Of a DNA stretch of 64,000 nt, positions 1-8,869 are shown piece after piece. The notes under the pieces are model-generated. The model did not search any database and was not told the DNA's origin. It saw only the letters and a program-made list of their open reading frames with translations. The number at the start of each line of letters is the position of its first letter. Position 1 is the first letter of the stretch. This DNA is from an uncultured Schlesneria sp. GTDB taxonomy: Bacteria; Planctomycetota; Planctomycetia; Planctomycetales; Planctomycetaceae. Made by a program: the position numbers and the translations under genes. The DNA lies in contig CAILLA010000020.1 of assembly GCA_903834925.1 (NCBI GenBank), positions 1 through 64,000 of the forward strand, written 5' to 3'.

Positions 1-79
1 CGGAGAACGGGCTACTCGGAGCGAAGACGAGACTCGCGATCGTTCCGAGTTCACGGCGTTCATAGTCAGGGAACGACTG

Positions 80-1834
80 ATGCGGACACGGCACTGGTTG
101 GCTGTAATGTTGGGTGGATGCATGGCATTGGCAGGGGTTGGCACGTCCAACGCTCAGCCACCGATGATGCCATCCAATGGAAATCCAGATCAAGTTGGCA
201 TGGGGTTGCCTCCGTCGCCATACGCTCCGGCGTATGGTCCGACGCCGCAATACTCGTCCGGGTTGGAGGGACCGGGTTATCCTCCGAATGCGACGGCATG
301 GCCGAATATTTCGCCATTTGCCGGTCCTCCGGTCGATTCCTACGCCTACGAGGATGGATTCTGGTTCAACAGGATCTTGCAGGGAAACCGCAAGTACTAT
401 TTCTCGGCTGAGGCGCTATTAGCACGCACTCAGGGGGGAACAGAAACTCTAATTGGTGCCCCTGGTGTGAATCCAGTTTCGATTGACGCTCTTCAAGGAA
501 ACACGGTTTCCGGTTCAGCGTCAGCCGGTAACCTGCTCGGCGGGACAACGCAATTCGATCAATCTGTCTTTACCACGGGGCCTTACCGCTATATTAACGC
601 ATCAGCCGGTGGCGGTGGTGGCAACGGTGGTGCAGGATCGATTGGAAGCCCGACGATCTTTGGTGCCCAGTCAACTGGCGTCTTGTCAAGTGTGATGGCG
701 ACAGGGGGTTTTCGCGGTACTTGGGGATGGTTTAATCCCGATGATACCGGGTTCGTTGTGTCTGGTTTCGTTCAAGGTCAAGCGACATCCAGCTGGACCT
801 TGAATGATCCACTGCTGGATATCAATCCGAACAGTGGAAACTACAACATTCTGAACCACTTGCATGCATGGTTCGGTATCCCGTTGGGTAATAATGGGCT
901 GACCGGCACATACCTTCCTCTTACGACAGGTTCGACGACGAATGCCGTAAGTCCGCAAGGTGATACGGACGGTAACGGGCTTTATGGTGCCGTCCAGCCT
1001 TACGATATGGGTGTCTTCATCCGGTTTACGTCACAGCTGATGGGTGCCAATTCGGATTGGTATTTCAATTCGATCTATGAGCAACCCGCATTTCGGGTTC
1101 GCCCCTTGGTCGGAGCGCGGTACATCCACTTAAAAGAGACGTTCAGCTTCGATGGGTCTGACAGCGGCTTGGGGTACACGGTCAACAATGCTTCGAATGC
1201 AGCCGGTGGTGGTGGTGGTGGTGGCGGTGGTGGTGGCGGTGGAACCGCGTTCTCAGGATACTTGACACCGCTCGCCCTGGATCCATTCTTCTCGATCCCG
1301 AACGTGCTGCATTCGCACCTGGTCTCATCAGATCTGTCACAAATGGCCGGTCCCGAAGCAGGCTTCCGAATCGACCTTGGCAAACCGAATGCTAAGTTTC
1401 AGATGTGGGGTAATACGAAGTTCGCAGCCATGGCGAATGTGACGTCACGCCAAATCTCGGGTTATGGTATCGGAAACGCATTTAATATCGCTGGACAGAG
1501 CAACGGGGTCGCCAATACCGTTCCGGCGATGCCCAACAATCCTCAGCAGACCGCGTTCAGCACACAACAGACGACGACGACCATGTCGCCAATGTTCGAG
1601 CAATCGATCAACGTCAAATTCCCAGTCTTCGACATGATCCCGTATGTCAACAAGCTTGAGATTTTTGAGAAGGCACAACTTCAGGCAGGATATACCTTCA
1701 TGTATATTGGAAGTGTCTATCGTCCGCAAAACACCATCATATGGAATCAGTACCCACTGGCTCCTCAGTTGAATGGTCAGAGGTCTGATTTCTTCAATCA
1801 CAACTTCAATCTGGGTGTTGAGTGGACGTATTGA
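80..1834 (+). CDS. BBP7 family outer-membrane beta-barrel protein
   Basis: 584 residues. Residues 1-26 form a signal peptide (basic start, hydrophobic core, cleavage probably after SNAQ). The rest is rich in Gly, Asn, Ser and aromatic residues, with alternating hydrophobic strands and a C-terminus (FNLGVEWTY) that ends in an aromatic residue as outer-membrane barrels do. The overall pattern, including an N-terminal segment with YYFSAEALL, matches the planctomycete BBP7 barrel family (DUF1551). The role is inferred as an outer-membrane or surface barrel; the substrate is unknown. Residues 376-388 are an uninterrupted run of 13 glycines. The ATG is preceded by AGGGAACGACTG, an acceptable ribosome-binding site. 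The protein is not obviously linked to moeA downstream, 41 bases away. The family call is fairly sure, the function is not. Confidence 0.8.
   Translation: MRTRHWLAVMLGGCMALAGVGTSNAQPPMMPSNGNPDQVGMGLPPSPYAPAYGPTPQYSSGLEGPGYPPNATAWPNISPFAGPPVDSYAYEDGFWFNRILQGNRKYYFSAEALLARTQGGTETLIGAPGVNPVSIDALQGNTVSGSASAGNLLGGTTQFDQSVFTTGPYRYINASAGGGGGNGGAGSIGSPTIFGAQSTGVLSSVMATGGFRGTWGWFNPDDTGFVVSGFVQGQATSSWTLNDPLLDINPNSGNYNILNHLHAWFGIPLGNNGLTGTYLPLTTGSTTNAVSPQGDTDGNGLYGAVQPYDMGVFIRFTSQLMGANSDWYFNSIYEQPAFRVRPLVGARYIHLKETFSFDGSDSGLGYTVNNASNAAGGGGGGGGGGGGGTAFSGYLTPLALDPFFSIPNVLHSHLVSSDLSQMAGPEAGFRIDLGKPNAKFQMWGNTKFAAMANVTSRQISGYGIGNAFNIAGQSNGVANTVPAMPNNPQQTAFSTQQTTTTMSPMFEQSINVKFPVFDMIPYVNKLEIFEKAQLQAGYTFMYIGSVYRPQNTIIWNQYPLAPQLNGQRSDFFNHNFNLGVEWTY
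1205..1243 (+). repeat. GGT/GGC trinucleotide microsatellite inside the barrel gene
   Basis: Thirteen consecutive glycine codons, mostly GGT with GGC and one GGA, lie in frame in the BBP7 gene. Slippage by whole units would change loop length without breaking the frame. Confidence 0.9.
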
Positions 1835-1875
1835 TTGAATCATCAAGGCCCGTTTTATTCATGTGAAGAAGCATC

Positions 1876-3102
1876 ATGCTGACGGTTGCCGCAGCGCTCG
1901 AACAATTGATGGCAACGGTCTTACCGCTCAGTCTTTCGGAGGTTCCTCTGGAAGAGTCGCTCGGTCTGGTGCTCGGGGAAGATGTCTGTAGCCTTGGTGA
2001 CATTCCGCCGTTTGACAAGTCTTTGATGGATGGTTACGCGGTTCGATCGACAGACGTTTCAAGCGGCATCGCATCACTTCGTGTGACGGAAAACATCACA
2101 GCCGGTCGTGTCCCTGCAAAGAACGTCGGGGCGGGCGAAGCGGCCCAGATCATGACCGGTGCCCCACTGCCTGTGGGTGCTGACGTTGTCGTCAAAATTG
2201 AAGAGACATCACGGGACGGCGATCACGTTTTCATCAAGACGCTGCCCCCCCCAGCGGGAACAAACATTCTCCTGCGCGGAACAATCGTTCGAGCGGGAGA
2301 ACACGTGCTGCATGCCGGTCTTGTTCTCAACGGCCCTCGGATCGGAGCACTCGCTGAATTGGGACGCGCTGTTGTGTCCACTCGCCGTCGTCCAGAAGTT
2401 GCCATATTGGCGACTGGAGACGAATTGGTGCCGATCAATGAAAGTCCGGGACCTGCCCAGATTCGAAATTCCAACGCATCCATGCTGGCCGCGCAGATTG
2501 AGTCGGCAGGCGGTATTCCCGTAAGTATTGGCATCGCAAGGGATAACCGTGATGAACTGCAGCGGAAAATCCAACAAGGGCTGAAATGTGATGTTCTTGT
2601 GCTTTCTGGTGGGGTGTCAGCCGGTGTACTTGATCTCGTGCCCGGTACGCTCGCTGAGATGGGCGTGACCGAAATCTTTCATAAGGTCGAAATGAAGCCA
2701 GGGAAACCAATCTGGTTTGGGCAGCGGGACAAAAGCCGTCAAATCGTCGACGGGAATTGTAGGGAATGTTTCGTATTTGGCTTGCCTGGTAATCCCGTCA
2801 GCAGCCTGGTCTGTTGCGAATTGTTCGTTCGTACAGCCATTCGTCGATTGATGGGCGTGGAACCCGCGATTGTTCCGCCGATTCTGGCCAAACTTGAGCA
2901 TGATTACTCGACCCGACCGGATCGTCCGACATATCATCCGGCTCGTTTGACCTGGGGGGCGGGCGGTTTCGCCGTAAGGCTGGTCCCATGGCATGGTTCG
3001 TCCGATCTCTGCGGTATCTCTGCGGCGAATGGAATGGCCTATTTATCAGGCGAGGCTCGTCAATATCGAGTCGGCGACGAACTTGAAACCTTCGGTTGGT
3101 GA
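1876..3102 (+). CDS. moeA: Molybdopterin molybdenumtransferase MoeA
   Basis: 408 residues, the normal length for MoeA. The enzyme inserts molybdate into adenylylated molybdopterin, the last step of molybdenum cofactor synthesis, in the cytoplasm. Family motifs seen in order are FDKSLMDGYAVRS near residue 50, MTGAPLPVGADVVVKIE near 94, ATGDELV near 178, the MoCF-domain motif LSGGVSAGVLDLVP near 243 and FGLPGNPVSSLV near 305. The C-terminal domain is complete. The ATG follows GAAGAAGCATC, a weak ribosome-binding site. The stop codon overlaps or nearly touches the start of mgtE, so the two may be co-transcribed, though no functional link between them is known. Confidence 0.95.
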   Translation: MLTVAAALEQLMATVLPLSLSEVPLEESLGLVLGEDVCSLGDIPPFDKSLMDGYAVRSTDVSSGIASLRVTENITAGRVPAKNVGAGEAAQIMTGAPLPVGADVVVKIEETSRDGDHVFIKTLPPPAGTNILLRGTIVRAGEHVLHAGLVLNGPRIGALAELGRAVVSTRRRPEVAILATGDELVPINESPGPAQIRNSNASMLAAQIESAGGIPVSIGIARDNRDELQRKIQQGLKCDVLVLSGGVSAGVLDLVPGTLAEMGVTEIFHKVEMKPGKPIWFGQRDKSRQIVDGNCRECFVFGLPGNPVSSLVCCELFVRTAIRRLMGVEPAIVPPILAKLEHDYSTRPDRPTYHPARLTWGAGGFAVRLVPWHGSSDLCGISAANGMAYLSGEARQYRVGDELETFGW

Positions 3103-3110
3103 AACAAGAA

Positions 3111-4496
3111 ATGCTCAGCAAGCTGATGCTACCCGAAATTCGTGAATTGATTGAGTCGCGCGACGGGACGACGCTCAGCGAAGTTCTGGACATGTGGCAA
3201 CCTGTTGACATCGCCGAGTTGTTTGAAGACCTGAGCGATGACGACGAGCGTACCGCATTTCAGCTGCTACACGGTCCGCAGCGGACACTGATCTTCGAAT
3301 ATCTTGATCGCCAGACGCAGCATTTTTTGCTGGAGAGCCTGGACCCAACCGATGCCGGGGCCTTGTTTAATGACATGTCCGCTGATGATCGGACGGCACT
3401 GCTGGAGGAGCTTGACGAGGGAGACCGCGAGAAACATCTGCGAACCCTTTCCGCGCAGCAACAGGCAATCGCGCGATCCCTATTGGAATACCCGGAAGAT
3501 AGTGTTGGTCGACTCATGTCTCCGGATTTTGTGGCCGTCAGGTCAAATTGGACTGTTGAACATGTGCTCGATCATGTTCGGCGTCATGGTCAAGACAGTG
3601 AGTCATTAAACGTGGTTTACGTCGTGGACCACGACATGCATTTAATCGACGATTTACGAATCCGCCAGATTCTTCTCGCTCCGATCCATACGACGATCGA
3701 ACGACTGATGGACACAAGCTTTGTTTCGTTGAAGGCATCCGATTTGAAACGATCGGCGATCGAAGTCTTCAGGCGCTATGACCGAACCGCCTTGCCGGTC
3801 ATAGATGACCATAACAAGCTCGTCGGAATCGTTACGATTGATGATGTGCTTGATGTCGCCGAACAGGCCGCGACCGAAGATGCTCAAAAATTCGGTGGAC
3901 TGGAAGCGTTGAGTGAACCCTACGCAACGACGCCCCTGCTCACAATGGTACATAAGCGTGCAACCTGGCTGGTGATCTTGTTCCTGGGTGAACTGCTTAC
4001 GGCGACCGCCATGGGATACTTCGAGCAACAAATTGCAAAAGCGGTCGTGCTGGCGCTTTTTATTCCGTTAATCATTTCCAGTGGGGGAAACTCCGGTTCC
4101 CAGGCAGCAACATTAATCGTCCGTGCCTTGGCGGTCGGTGAAATCCGGCTGACCGACTGGGTCAGCGTTTTTCGTCGTGAATTGCTTTCAGGCGCGATTC
4201 TCGGTGTGATTCTCGGCTCAATCGGATTCCTTCGAATCGCAGTATGGAGCGCTTTCTCTGATGTCTATGGCCCCCATTGGATTCAAGTTGGCATCGCTGT
4301 CAGCCTTTCCCTTGTTGCAATTGTTCTTTGGGGATCGATCATCGGTTCGATGCTCCCATTTGGGCTAAAAAGGCTGGGACTCGATCCGGCCACGTCGTCA
4401 GCCCCTTTTGTCGCCACATTTGTGGATGTGACGGGTTTGGTGATCTATTTCACAGTCTCAATGATCGTCCTAAGCGGTACTCTTCTGAAAGAATGA
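3111..4496 (+). CDS. mgtE: Magnesium transporter MgtE
   Basis: 461 residues from the ATG at 3111. A GTG at 3099 that overlaps the moeA stop as GTGA, or a TTG at 3096, are alternative starts. MgtE is a Mg2+ channel in the inner membrane, gated by cytoplasmic Mg2+. The order of domains is a helical N domain with repeated acidic motifs (residues about 10-130), a tandem CBS pair (about 135-255; DRTALPVIDDHNKLVGIVTIDDVL is in the second CBS), then five membrane helices from about residue 280. The conserved GGNSGSQAATLIVRALA signature lies in the second helix region, and SSAPFVATFVDVTGLVIYF near the end contains the pore-associated acidic residue. No truncation is seen. Confidence 0.94.
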   Translation: MLSKLMLPEIRELIESRDGTTLSEVLDMWQPVDIAELFEDLSDDDERTAFQLLHGPQRTLIFEYLDRQTQHFLLESLDPTDAGALFNDMSADDRTALLEELDEGDREKHLRTLSAQQQAIARSLLEYPEDSVGRLMSPDFVAVRSNWTVEHVLDHVRRHGQDSESLNVVYVVDHDMHLIDDLRIRQILLAPIHTTIERLMDTSFVSLKASDLKRSAIEVFRRYDRTALPVIDDHNKLVGIVTIDDVLDVAEQAATEDAQKFGGLEALSEPYATTPLLTMVHKRATWLVILFLGELLTATAMGYFEQQIAKAVVLALFIPLIISSGGNSGSQAATLIVRALAVGEIRLTDWVSVFRRELLSGAILGVILGSIGFLRIAVWSAFSDVYGPHWIQVGIAVSLSLVAIVLWGSIIGSMLPFGLKRLGLDPATSSAPFVATFVDVTGLVIYFTVSMIVLSGTLLKE

Positions 4497-5158
4497 AGAA
4501 AGCGTCTTTCAAAAGCGTTGTTTATTCTTTTGTTCACTTAGCCGACTCTTTATGAGTCGATTCGGCCCGTGCTGACTTGTGATCCTTACGCCACGATTCG
4601 TTTGCTTGACAAATTGTAAACGTGCGGTTCATCAGTGATTCCCTGATTCTTCGCTCTCTTACGATACAGTGGGCAAAATATTGTTGACGACGAAACCAAA
4701 TGGCTGGTAAGTTAAACCTGCAATATTTATCGAGGTGGGTTACAGTAATCCGCATTCGGGATACGACCATAGCAAAAAGAAACTTACTTCATTTGGAAGA
4801 AGTTTTTCCGAGTTGATTGCTGACATGTTGTCTCGGCAAAAGCTACCGAAACTCGCGTGAAGGTCCTGTTTTGGTCTTTGAGATTGTCTTGATGGTAAGG
4901 CATGTTGCGGGGTTTCGTGTCATTGTCTGATGCGGTGCGTAAGGGTTTTACTTGAATTTAGCCAGCATAATTTTTAGGACTCAAAAGAATGCGCTGAAAA
5001 GAACCAAAAACAATCCAGGCGAAAAAAACGGAGACATTGAAATTTCAGGGTTGAATTTCGGCGACGTGTGCCTAAAAAGTTCTCGCCTGACAAGACGTGG
5101 AAATGACTGCCCAATTGGGGGTTAAGTCTTGGCATCTGTATAGGTTGGTAGGCCGATT
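4497..5158. other. Intergenic region, no gene recognised
   Basis: About 660 bases between mgtE and the MerR-like regulator. Short frames here look random. A small hairpin (CGACTC, loop, GAGTCG) lies near 4543-4560 without a T tract. The region probably contains the promoter of the regulator-photolyase pair, but no convincing -35/-10 pair was found. Confidence 0.5.
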
Positions 5159-6148
5159 ATGCAAACGATTTTTCAATTACGAAGTCCTGATAGGCCAATA
5201 ATCAGACGGACGGGGGATTTTTTGCCGATGGTTGAAATGATGTCGCCCAAACAAGTTTCCCGGGCAATTGGCGTTAGTGAGTCAACGCTCAAGCGATGGT
5301 GTGACCGTGGCTTGATCAAAACCATCAAGACCGAGGGTGGCCATCGTAAGCTTCCGGTCAGCGATGTCTTGAGATTCGTCAAGGAACGCAATGGCAATAT
5401 CAATAACCTTGAAGATTTAGGTTTGCCGACTCCTCCGCCTCAGCCCTCCGTTGGAGTTGAGCAACAGTCCGCAGTTGGGATTGAGCATTCAGTGCATTTG
5501 GTTAGTGATGCGTTGATCAAGGGTAACGGAGACCTCGCTTGGCAGCTTGTTCTCGACCTCTACAATGCAAAGCACAGCGTCAGCGAGATTTGTGACAAGG
5601 TGCTCAGCCGGGCATTCGCTGAAATTGGTCGACGCTGGGAAGATCATTCCGCAGATATTTATCAAGAGCGTCGCAGTTGTGAGGTTGCTCAGCGAATCCT
5701 GTTTGAGTTACGCCATTTGTTGCCGACAACGGATGCACATTGGACGGCGATTGGCGGGACTCTTACCGGCGATACGTACTCGTTGCCGACGACGATGACC
5801 GAACTGGTGCTTCGCGAAGCCGGATGGAATGCAAATTCGCTCGGCACATCAATCCCGTTTGCGTCGATGGTACGAGCAATTCTCGACAATAGACCCAAGT
5901 TGTTTTGGCTGTCCGCGTCAATGCAAATTGCAAATATCGACGAGTTTGCATGCGAATTCAAAGTCTTGTCGGATGCTGCCGAGTCGGTCGGTGCGGCTCT
6001 GGTCATCGGTGGTCGAGCCTTCAACGAAGAGATCCGATCTAAGCTGACCTATTGCTGCCACTGCGACTCGATGCAGCAACTGAAGTCCTTCGCCAAGGCG
6101 ATTCGACGAATCGGAACGCCGACTACTCCCGACGAAATTGCATCGTGA
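5159..6148 (+). CDS. MerR-type regulator with a degenerate cobalamin-binding (CarH-like) domain
   Basis: 329 residues. Residues 28-75 form a MerR-type winged helix (MSPKQVSRAIGVSESTLKRW, then GGHRKLPVSDVLRF). After a Pro-rich linker, residues 108-325 resemble the B12-binding module of CarH/LitR photoreceptor repressors. The spacing W160-x9-E170 fits the CarH Trp-x9-Glu-His motif. However, the residue after E170 is Arg instead of the upper-ligand His, and the D-x-H lower-ligand motif reads D205-T-Y207. Coordination of adenosylcobalamin as in CarH is therefore doubtful. An internal ATG at 5228, just before the HTH, is an alternative start. The gene overlaps the photolyase by GTGA, which suggests a light or DNA-damage regulon. 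DNA binding is likely; the signal is unknown. Confidence 0.78.
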   Translation: MQTIFQLRSPDRPIIRRTGDFLPMVEMMSPKQVSRAIGVSESTLKRWCDRGLIKTIKTEGGHRKLPVSDVLRFVKERNGNINNLEDLGLPTPPPQPSVGVEQQSAVGIEHSVHLVSDALIKGNGDLAWQLVLDLYNAKHSVSEICDKVLSRAFAEIGRRWEDHSADIYQERRSCEVAQRILFELRHLLPTTDAHWTAIGGTLTGDTYSLPTTMTELVLREAGWNANSLGTSIPFASMVRAILDNRPKLFWLSASMQIANIDEFACEFKVLSDAAESVGAALVIGGRAFNEEIRSKLTYCCHCDSMQQLKSFAKAIRRIGTPTTPDEIAS

Positions 6149-7593
6149 ATCGGCCGTGTCTTGTCTGGGTTCGACGAGACTTAAGACTGGAAGACCAGCC
6201 AGCTTTGAACGCTGCGATCACTCGCGGTGGCCCGATTATTCCGATTTATGTCACTGACGCATCCGATCAATCGGATTGGTCACCCGGTGCAGCCAGTCGC
6301 TGGTGGTTGCATCATTCTCTCAGTCGACTGAATCATCAGTTGATCTCGCTCGGTTCGAAACTCATCGTCCGGCATGGCGAATCGCTTTCGCAACTGCTGT
6401 CGTTGATAAACGAAACGCAGGCCGATGCCGTTTTTTGGAATCGGTCTTACGAACCGGCGAGTATCGATCGGGATTCTCGGGTTAAGGCAGAATTACGAAA
6501 ACAGGGCATCACGGCCGAAAGTTCGAATGGCCGCTTGCTATTCGAACCTTGGGAAATCCAAACGAAAGAAGGACGTCCCTACCGGATGTTCACACCGTTT
6601 TGGAATACCTGCCTGCTTCGTAATTCATCTGAACAACCTCTGCCGGCCCCTGGACGACTTTCCTCGCCCGATCACTGGCCTCAATCATTAACGATCGATC
6701 AACTGGGGCTGCTGCCGACGATTTCGTGGGATTCCGGCTTAAAATCCTCATGGAAACCTGAAACGAATTCTGCCACGGCTGAATTACGTCGATTTCTGGA
6801 ATCGACAGTGTTTGATTACCACATCGCTCGCGACGTACCGGCTCGACCCGGTACTTCGAGGTTGTCGCCTTATTTGCATTTTGGTGAGATCAGCCCTCGC
6901 ACAATCTGGCACGAAACACTGAATGTTGTCAAAGATCGCCTAGGGAGTCATAACTCAATCGGAGCGGACACCTTTCTGAAAGAAATTGGCTGGCGAGAAT
7001 TCGCCTACCATTTGCTGTTTCATTTTCCAGCGACCTGCAAACAACCCTTGCGGCCGGAGTTCGCTCGATTTCCCTGGCGCGAGGACGCTGACGGACTGAC
7101 TGCGTGGCAACGTGGTCAAACAGGTTATCCGATTGTTGACGCAGGAATGCGTGAGCTCTGGAATACTGGATGGATGCACAATCGTGTTCGAATGATTGTG
7201 GCTTCTTTCCTTGTTAAAGATTTATTGATCCCCTGGCAGCGCGGCGCCGAGTGGTTTTGGGATACCTTGGTGGATGCCGATCTCGCCAGCAATACGCTGG
7301 GCTGGCAATGGACAGCAGGTTGCGGAGCGGATGCCGCGCCATACTTCCGCGTCTTCAACCCGACGCGTCAGTCCGAAAAATTCGACCCGAGTGGCGAATA
7401 CCTTCGGCGGTGGTTACCTGAATTACAACGACTTCCCACCGAGTATCTCCACGCCCCTTGGACGGCACCGGAAAGTGTCCTGACCAAGGCTGACGTTCGT
7501 CTCGGCCAGACGTATCCCCACCCGATCGTGAATCACGAAGACGCAAGACGTCGAGCGCTTGAGGCGCTGTCAACGATCAAAACGTCGCCTTAG
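6145..7593 (+). CDS. phr: Deoxyribodipyrimidine photo-lyase (cryptochrome/photolyase family)
   Basis: 482 residues from the GTG at 6145, which overlaps the regulator's TGA as GTGA, so translation is probably coupled. A frame open from 6052 is mostly overlap with the regulator. The enzyme splits UV-induced pyrimidine dimers using FADH- and blue light. The N-terminal alpha/beta antenna domain begins LVWVRRDLRLEDQPAL. The FAD domain shows TFLKEIGWREFAYHLL, WQRGQTGYPIVDAGMREL, TGWMHNRVRMIVASFLVKDL, WFWDTLVDADLASNTLGWQW and NPTRQSEKFDP. The Trp residues used for electron transfer and the NPxxQ segment are present. The length (about 470-490) fits class I CPD photolyases. A cryptochrome or (6-4) enzyme is less likely but not excluded. 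Confidence 0.93.
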   Translation: MNRPCLVWVRRDLRLEDQPALNAAITRGGPIIPIYVTDASDQSDWSPGAASRWWLHHSLSRLNHQLISLGSKLIVRHGESLSQLLSLINETQADAVFWNRSYEPASIDRDSRVKAELRKQGITAESSNGRLLFEPWEIQTKEGRPYRMFTPFWNTCLLRNSSEQPLPAPGRLSSPDHWPQSLTIDQLGLLPTISWDSGLKSSWKPETNSATAELRRFLESTVFDYHIARDVPARPGTSRLSPYLHFGEISPRTIWHETLNVVKDRLGSHNSIGADTFLKEIGWREFAYHLLFHFPATCKQPLRPEFARFPWREDADGLTAWQRGQTGYPIVDAGMRELWNTGWMHNRVRMIVASFLVKDLLIPWQRGAEWFWDTLVDADLASNTLGWQWTAGCGADAAPYFRVFNPTRQSEKFDPSGEYLRRWLPELQRLPTEYLHAPWTAPESVLTKADVRLGQTYPHPIVNHEDARRRALEALSTIKTSP

Positions 7594-7726
7594 GTTGTGG
7601 GGGGTAAACGATACGCAAAATGCAGCGAACCAAGGATTTTGGAATGAGGCCATGCACCTGGAGCCCCCTGGAAATTACATGATTAATTCTTCTCTATTTG
7701 CTCAATCGCAACCCGGAAATGGTAAC

Positions 7727-7755
7727 GCGTCTCGAAAGACGCATCAGCTTTTTTT
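7727..7755 (+). terminator. Candidate rho-independent terminator after photolyase
   Basis: A perfect 6-base stem (GCGTCT/AGACGC) with a CGAA tetraloop is followed, after six bases, by seven Ts. It lies 133 bases past the photolyase stop. The gap before the T tract weakens the call. Confidence 0.45.
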
Positions 7756-7920
7756 AATGACTTTTTCGTCAGGCATCTCAATGCCTGCGAAAGCTCCTGC
7801 ATTACCGAACGTACTGTTCCCAAATCGACCAGCGATTAATGGCGAAGTCGTGTGATTCGTGGTCAAAAACTCTTGGCTTTTTTCTTTTCTATATGAACGA
7901 GTTGAGTTCCGATACCATTG

Positions 7921-7976
7921 TCGGTTCCGACGCTAGCAGCGTCGCCCACGTGGCCGATGCTGCTAGCATCGGACCG
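7921..7976. repeat. Double-hairpin palindrome between convergent genes
   Basis: Two 7-base-stem hairpins (CGACGCT/AGCGTCG and CCGATGC/GCATCGG) are mirror images around GCCCACGTGGC. The outer TCGG/CCGA bases also pair. The element lies between the photolyase and the minus-strand arginine-dihydrolase-like gene, and could act as a bidirectional terminator or a REP-like repeat. The rest of 7594-8041 shows no gene. Confidence 0.6.
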
Positions 7977-8041
7977 AATTGCGACGGGAATCGATCGGTG
8001 ACACGCGGGTTGGAATACTTGCTAAATGCAGCCTGATGCGT

Positions 8042-8869
8042 TCACGGCCAGATCGCCGCCTCTTCGCCGTCCAGGCGAAGCGTTAAGCATTTCGCGCTTC
8101 CGCCCGCTTTCAGAAACTCGTCTAGCGGCGTGGAATGCGGCGTATATCCATGTAATGACAGATCGGCTTCAAGACGGGGACAGCCGGTGTTCAACACGAC
8201 GTTGCGACCAACGACGACAGCATTACAAGCGAATCGCGTTGCTTCATCGGGATCTACCGGAATTAACGTTGGGATCTGCGATAATGCTCGGCGAGCGTAG
8301 TCGTCGAACGCTGCCGGGAAATACAGTGCAGTCTGAGCATCCAAGGGACAAAAGCATGTATCGAGATGGTAGTAATGATCGTCGACCAGCTGCAATGGGA
8401 TCACACGGCATCCCATTCGATTTCCAAGCCATTGAATCGCCGAGGCGTCGCTTCGAACAAGGTATCCGCCGTATAACGTGTCGCCACAAAACAGGGCGTC
8501 ACCCGCTCCTTCAAAGTTCAGCGGCGACGGCAATGAAATTGTTTCAAATCCAGCCGACTGAAACCAGGCATCATCACAGGGAGTTTCACCCTGTCGCGCC
8601 GAATGTCGGAATGACGCAAGGAAGATTTTGTCGTTCCAGACAAGGCCGGCATTAGCGGTGAAGACCAGGTCGGGAAGACCTTTAACGGGTTCCATCAGCC
8701 GTACGTCAACCCCGAGCGAGACCAGCAAGTCGTGCAGTCCATGCCATTGAAGGCGAGAACGATCGGGGTCATTGGGAGCACTGCGGCTCATCCACGGGTT
8801 AATCTCGTATTCGATTCCGTAGAAATCCGGAGGGCACATCAGAATTGTCGGTCGCGTCAGTTCCTGCAT
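8042..8869 (-). CDS. Amidinotransferase-fold hydrolase, arginine dihydrolase (ArgZ/AgrE)-like
   Basis: 275 residues, guanidine-modifying enzyme fold. The start (TILMCPPDFYGIEYEINPWM) matches the N-terminal domain of cyanobacterial ArgZ/AgrE, which converts arginine to ornithine, CO2 and two ammonia. Asn24 and Asn73 (in LVFTANAGLVW) fall where that family has its diagnostic Asn22 and Asn71. The catalytic HLDTCF motif and Cys261 (GGSAKCLTLRL) are present, as is FEGAGDALF. Unlike ArgZ/AgrE, there is no C-terminal ornithine-cyclodeaminase-like domain. An alternative is a dimethylargininase or a related deiminase, to which bulk annotation often assigns this domain. It is a stand-alone gene facing the photolyase. 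The ATG at 8869 has no strong ribosome-binding site. Confidence 0.8.
   Translation of the reverse strand: MQELTRPTILMCPPDFYGIEYEINPWMSRSAPNDPDRSRLQWHGLHDLLVSLGVDVRLMEPVKGLPDLVFTANAGLVWNDKIFLASFRHSARQGETPCDDAWFQSAGFETISLPSPLNFEGAGDALFCGDTLYGGYLVRSDASAIQWLGNRMGCRVIPLQLVDDHYYHLDTCFCPLDAQTALYFPAAFDDYARRALSQIPTLIPVDPDEATRFACNAVVVGRNVVLNTGCPRLEADLSLHGYTPHSTPLDEFLKAGGSAKCLTLRLDGEEAAIWP

Noticed and set aside
1075-1383. Minus-strand frame with a polyproline run
   Set aside because: It is the complement of the glycine repeat in the BBP7 gene and has no independent support.
4606-4634. Promoter after mgtE based on TTGACA
   Set aside because: No acceptable -10 box at 16-18 bases.
8026-8655. 209-codon plus-strand frame
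   Set aside because: It lies antisense to the arginine-dihydrolase-like gene, whose motifs are clear; composition is Arg-rich as expected of a shadow frame.
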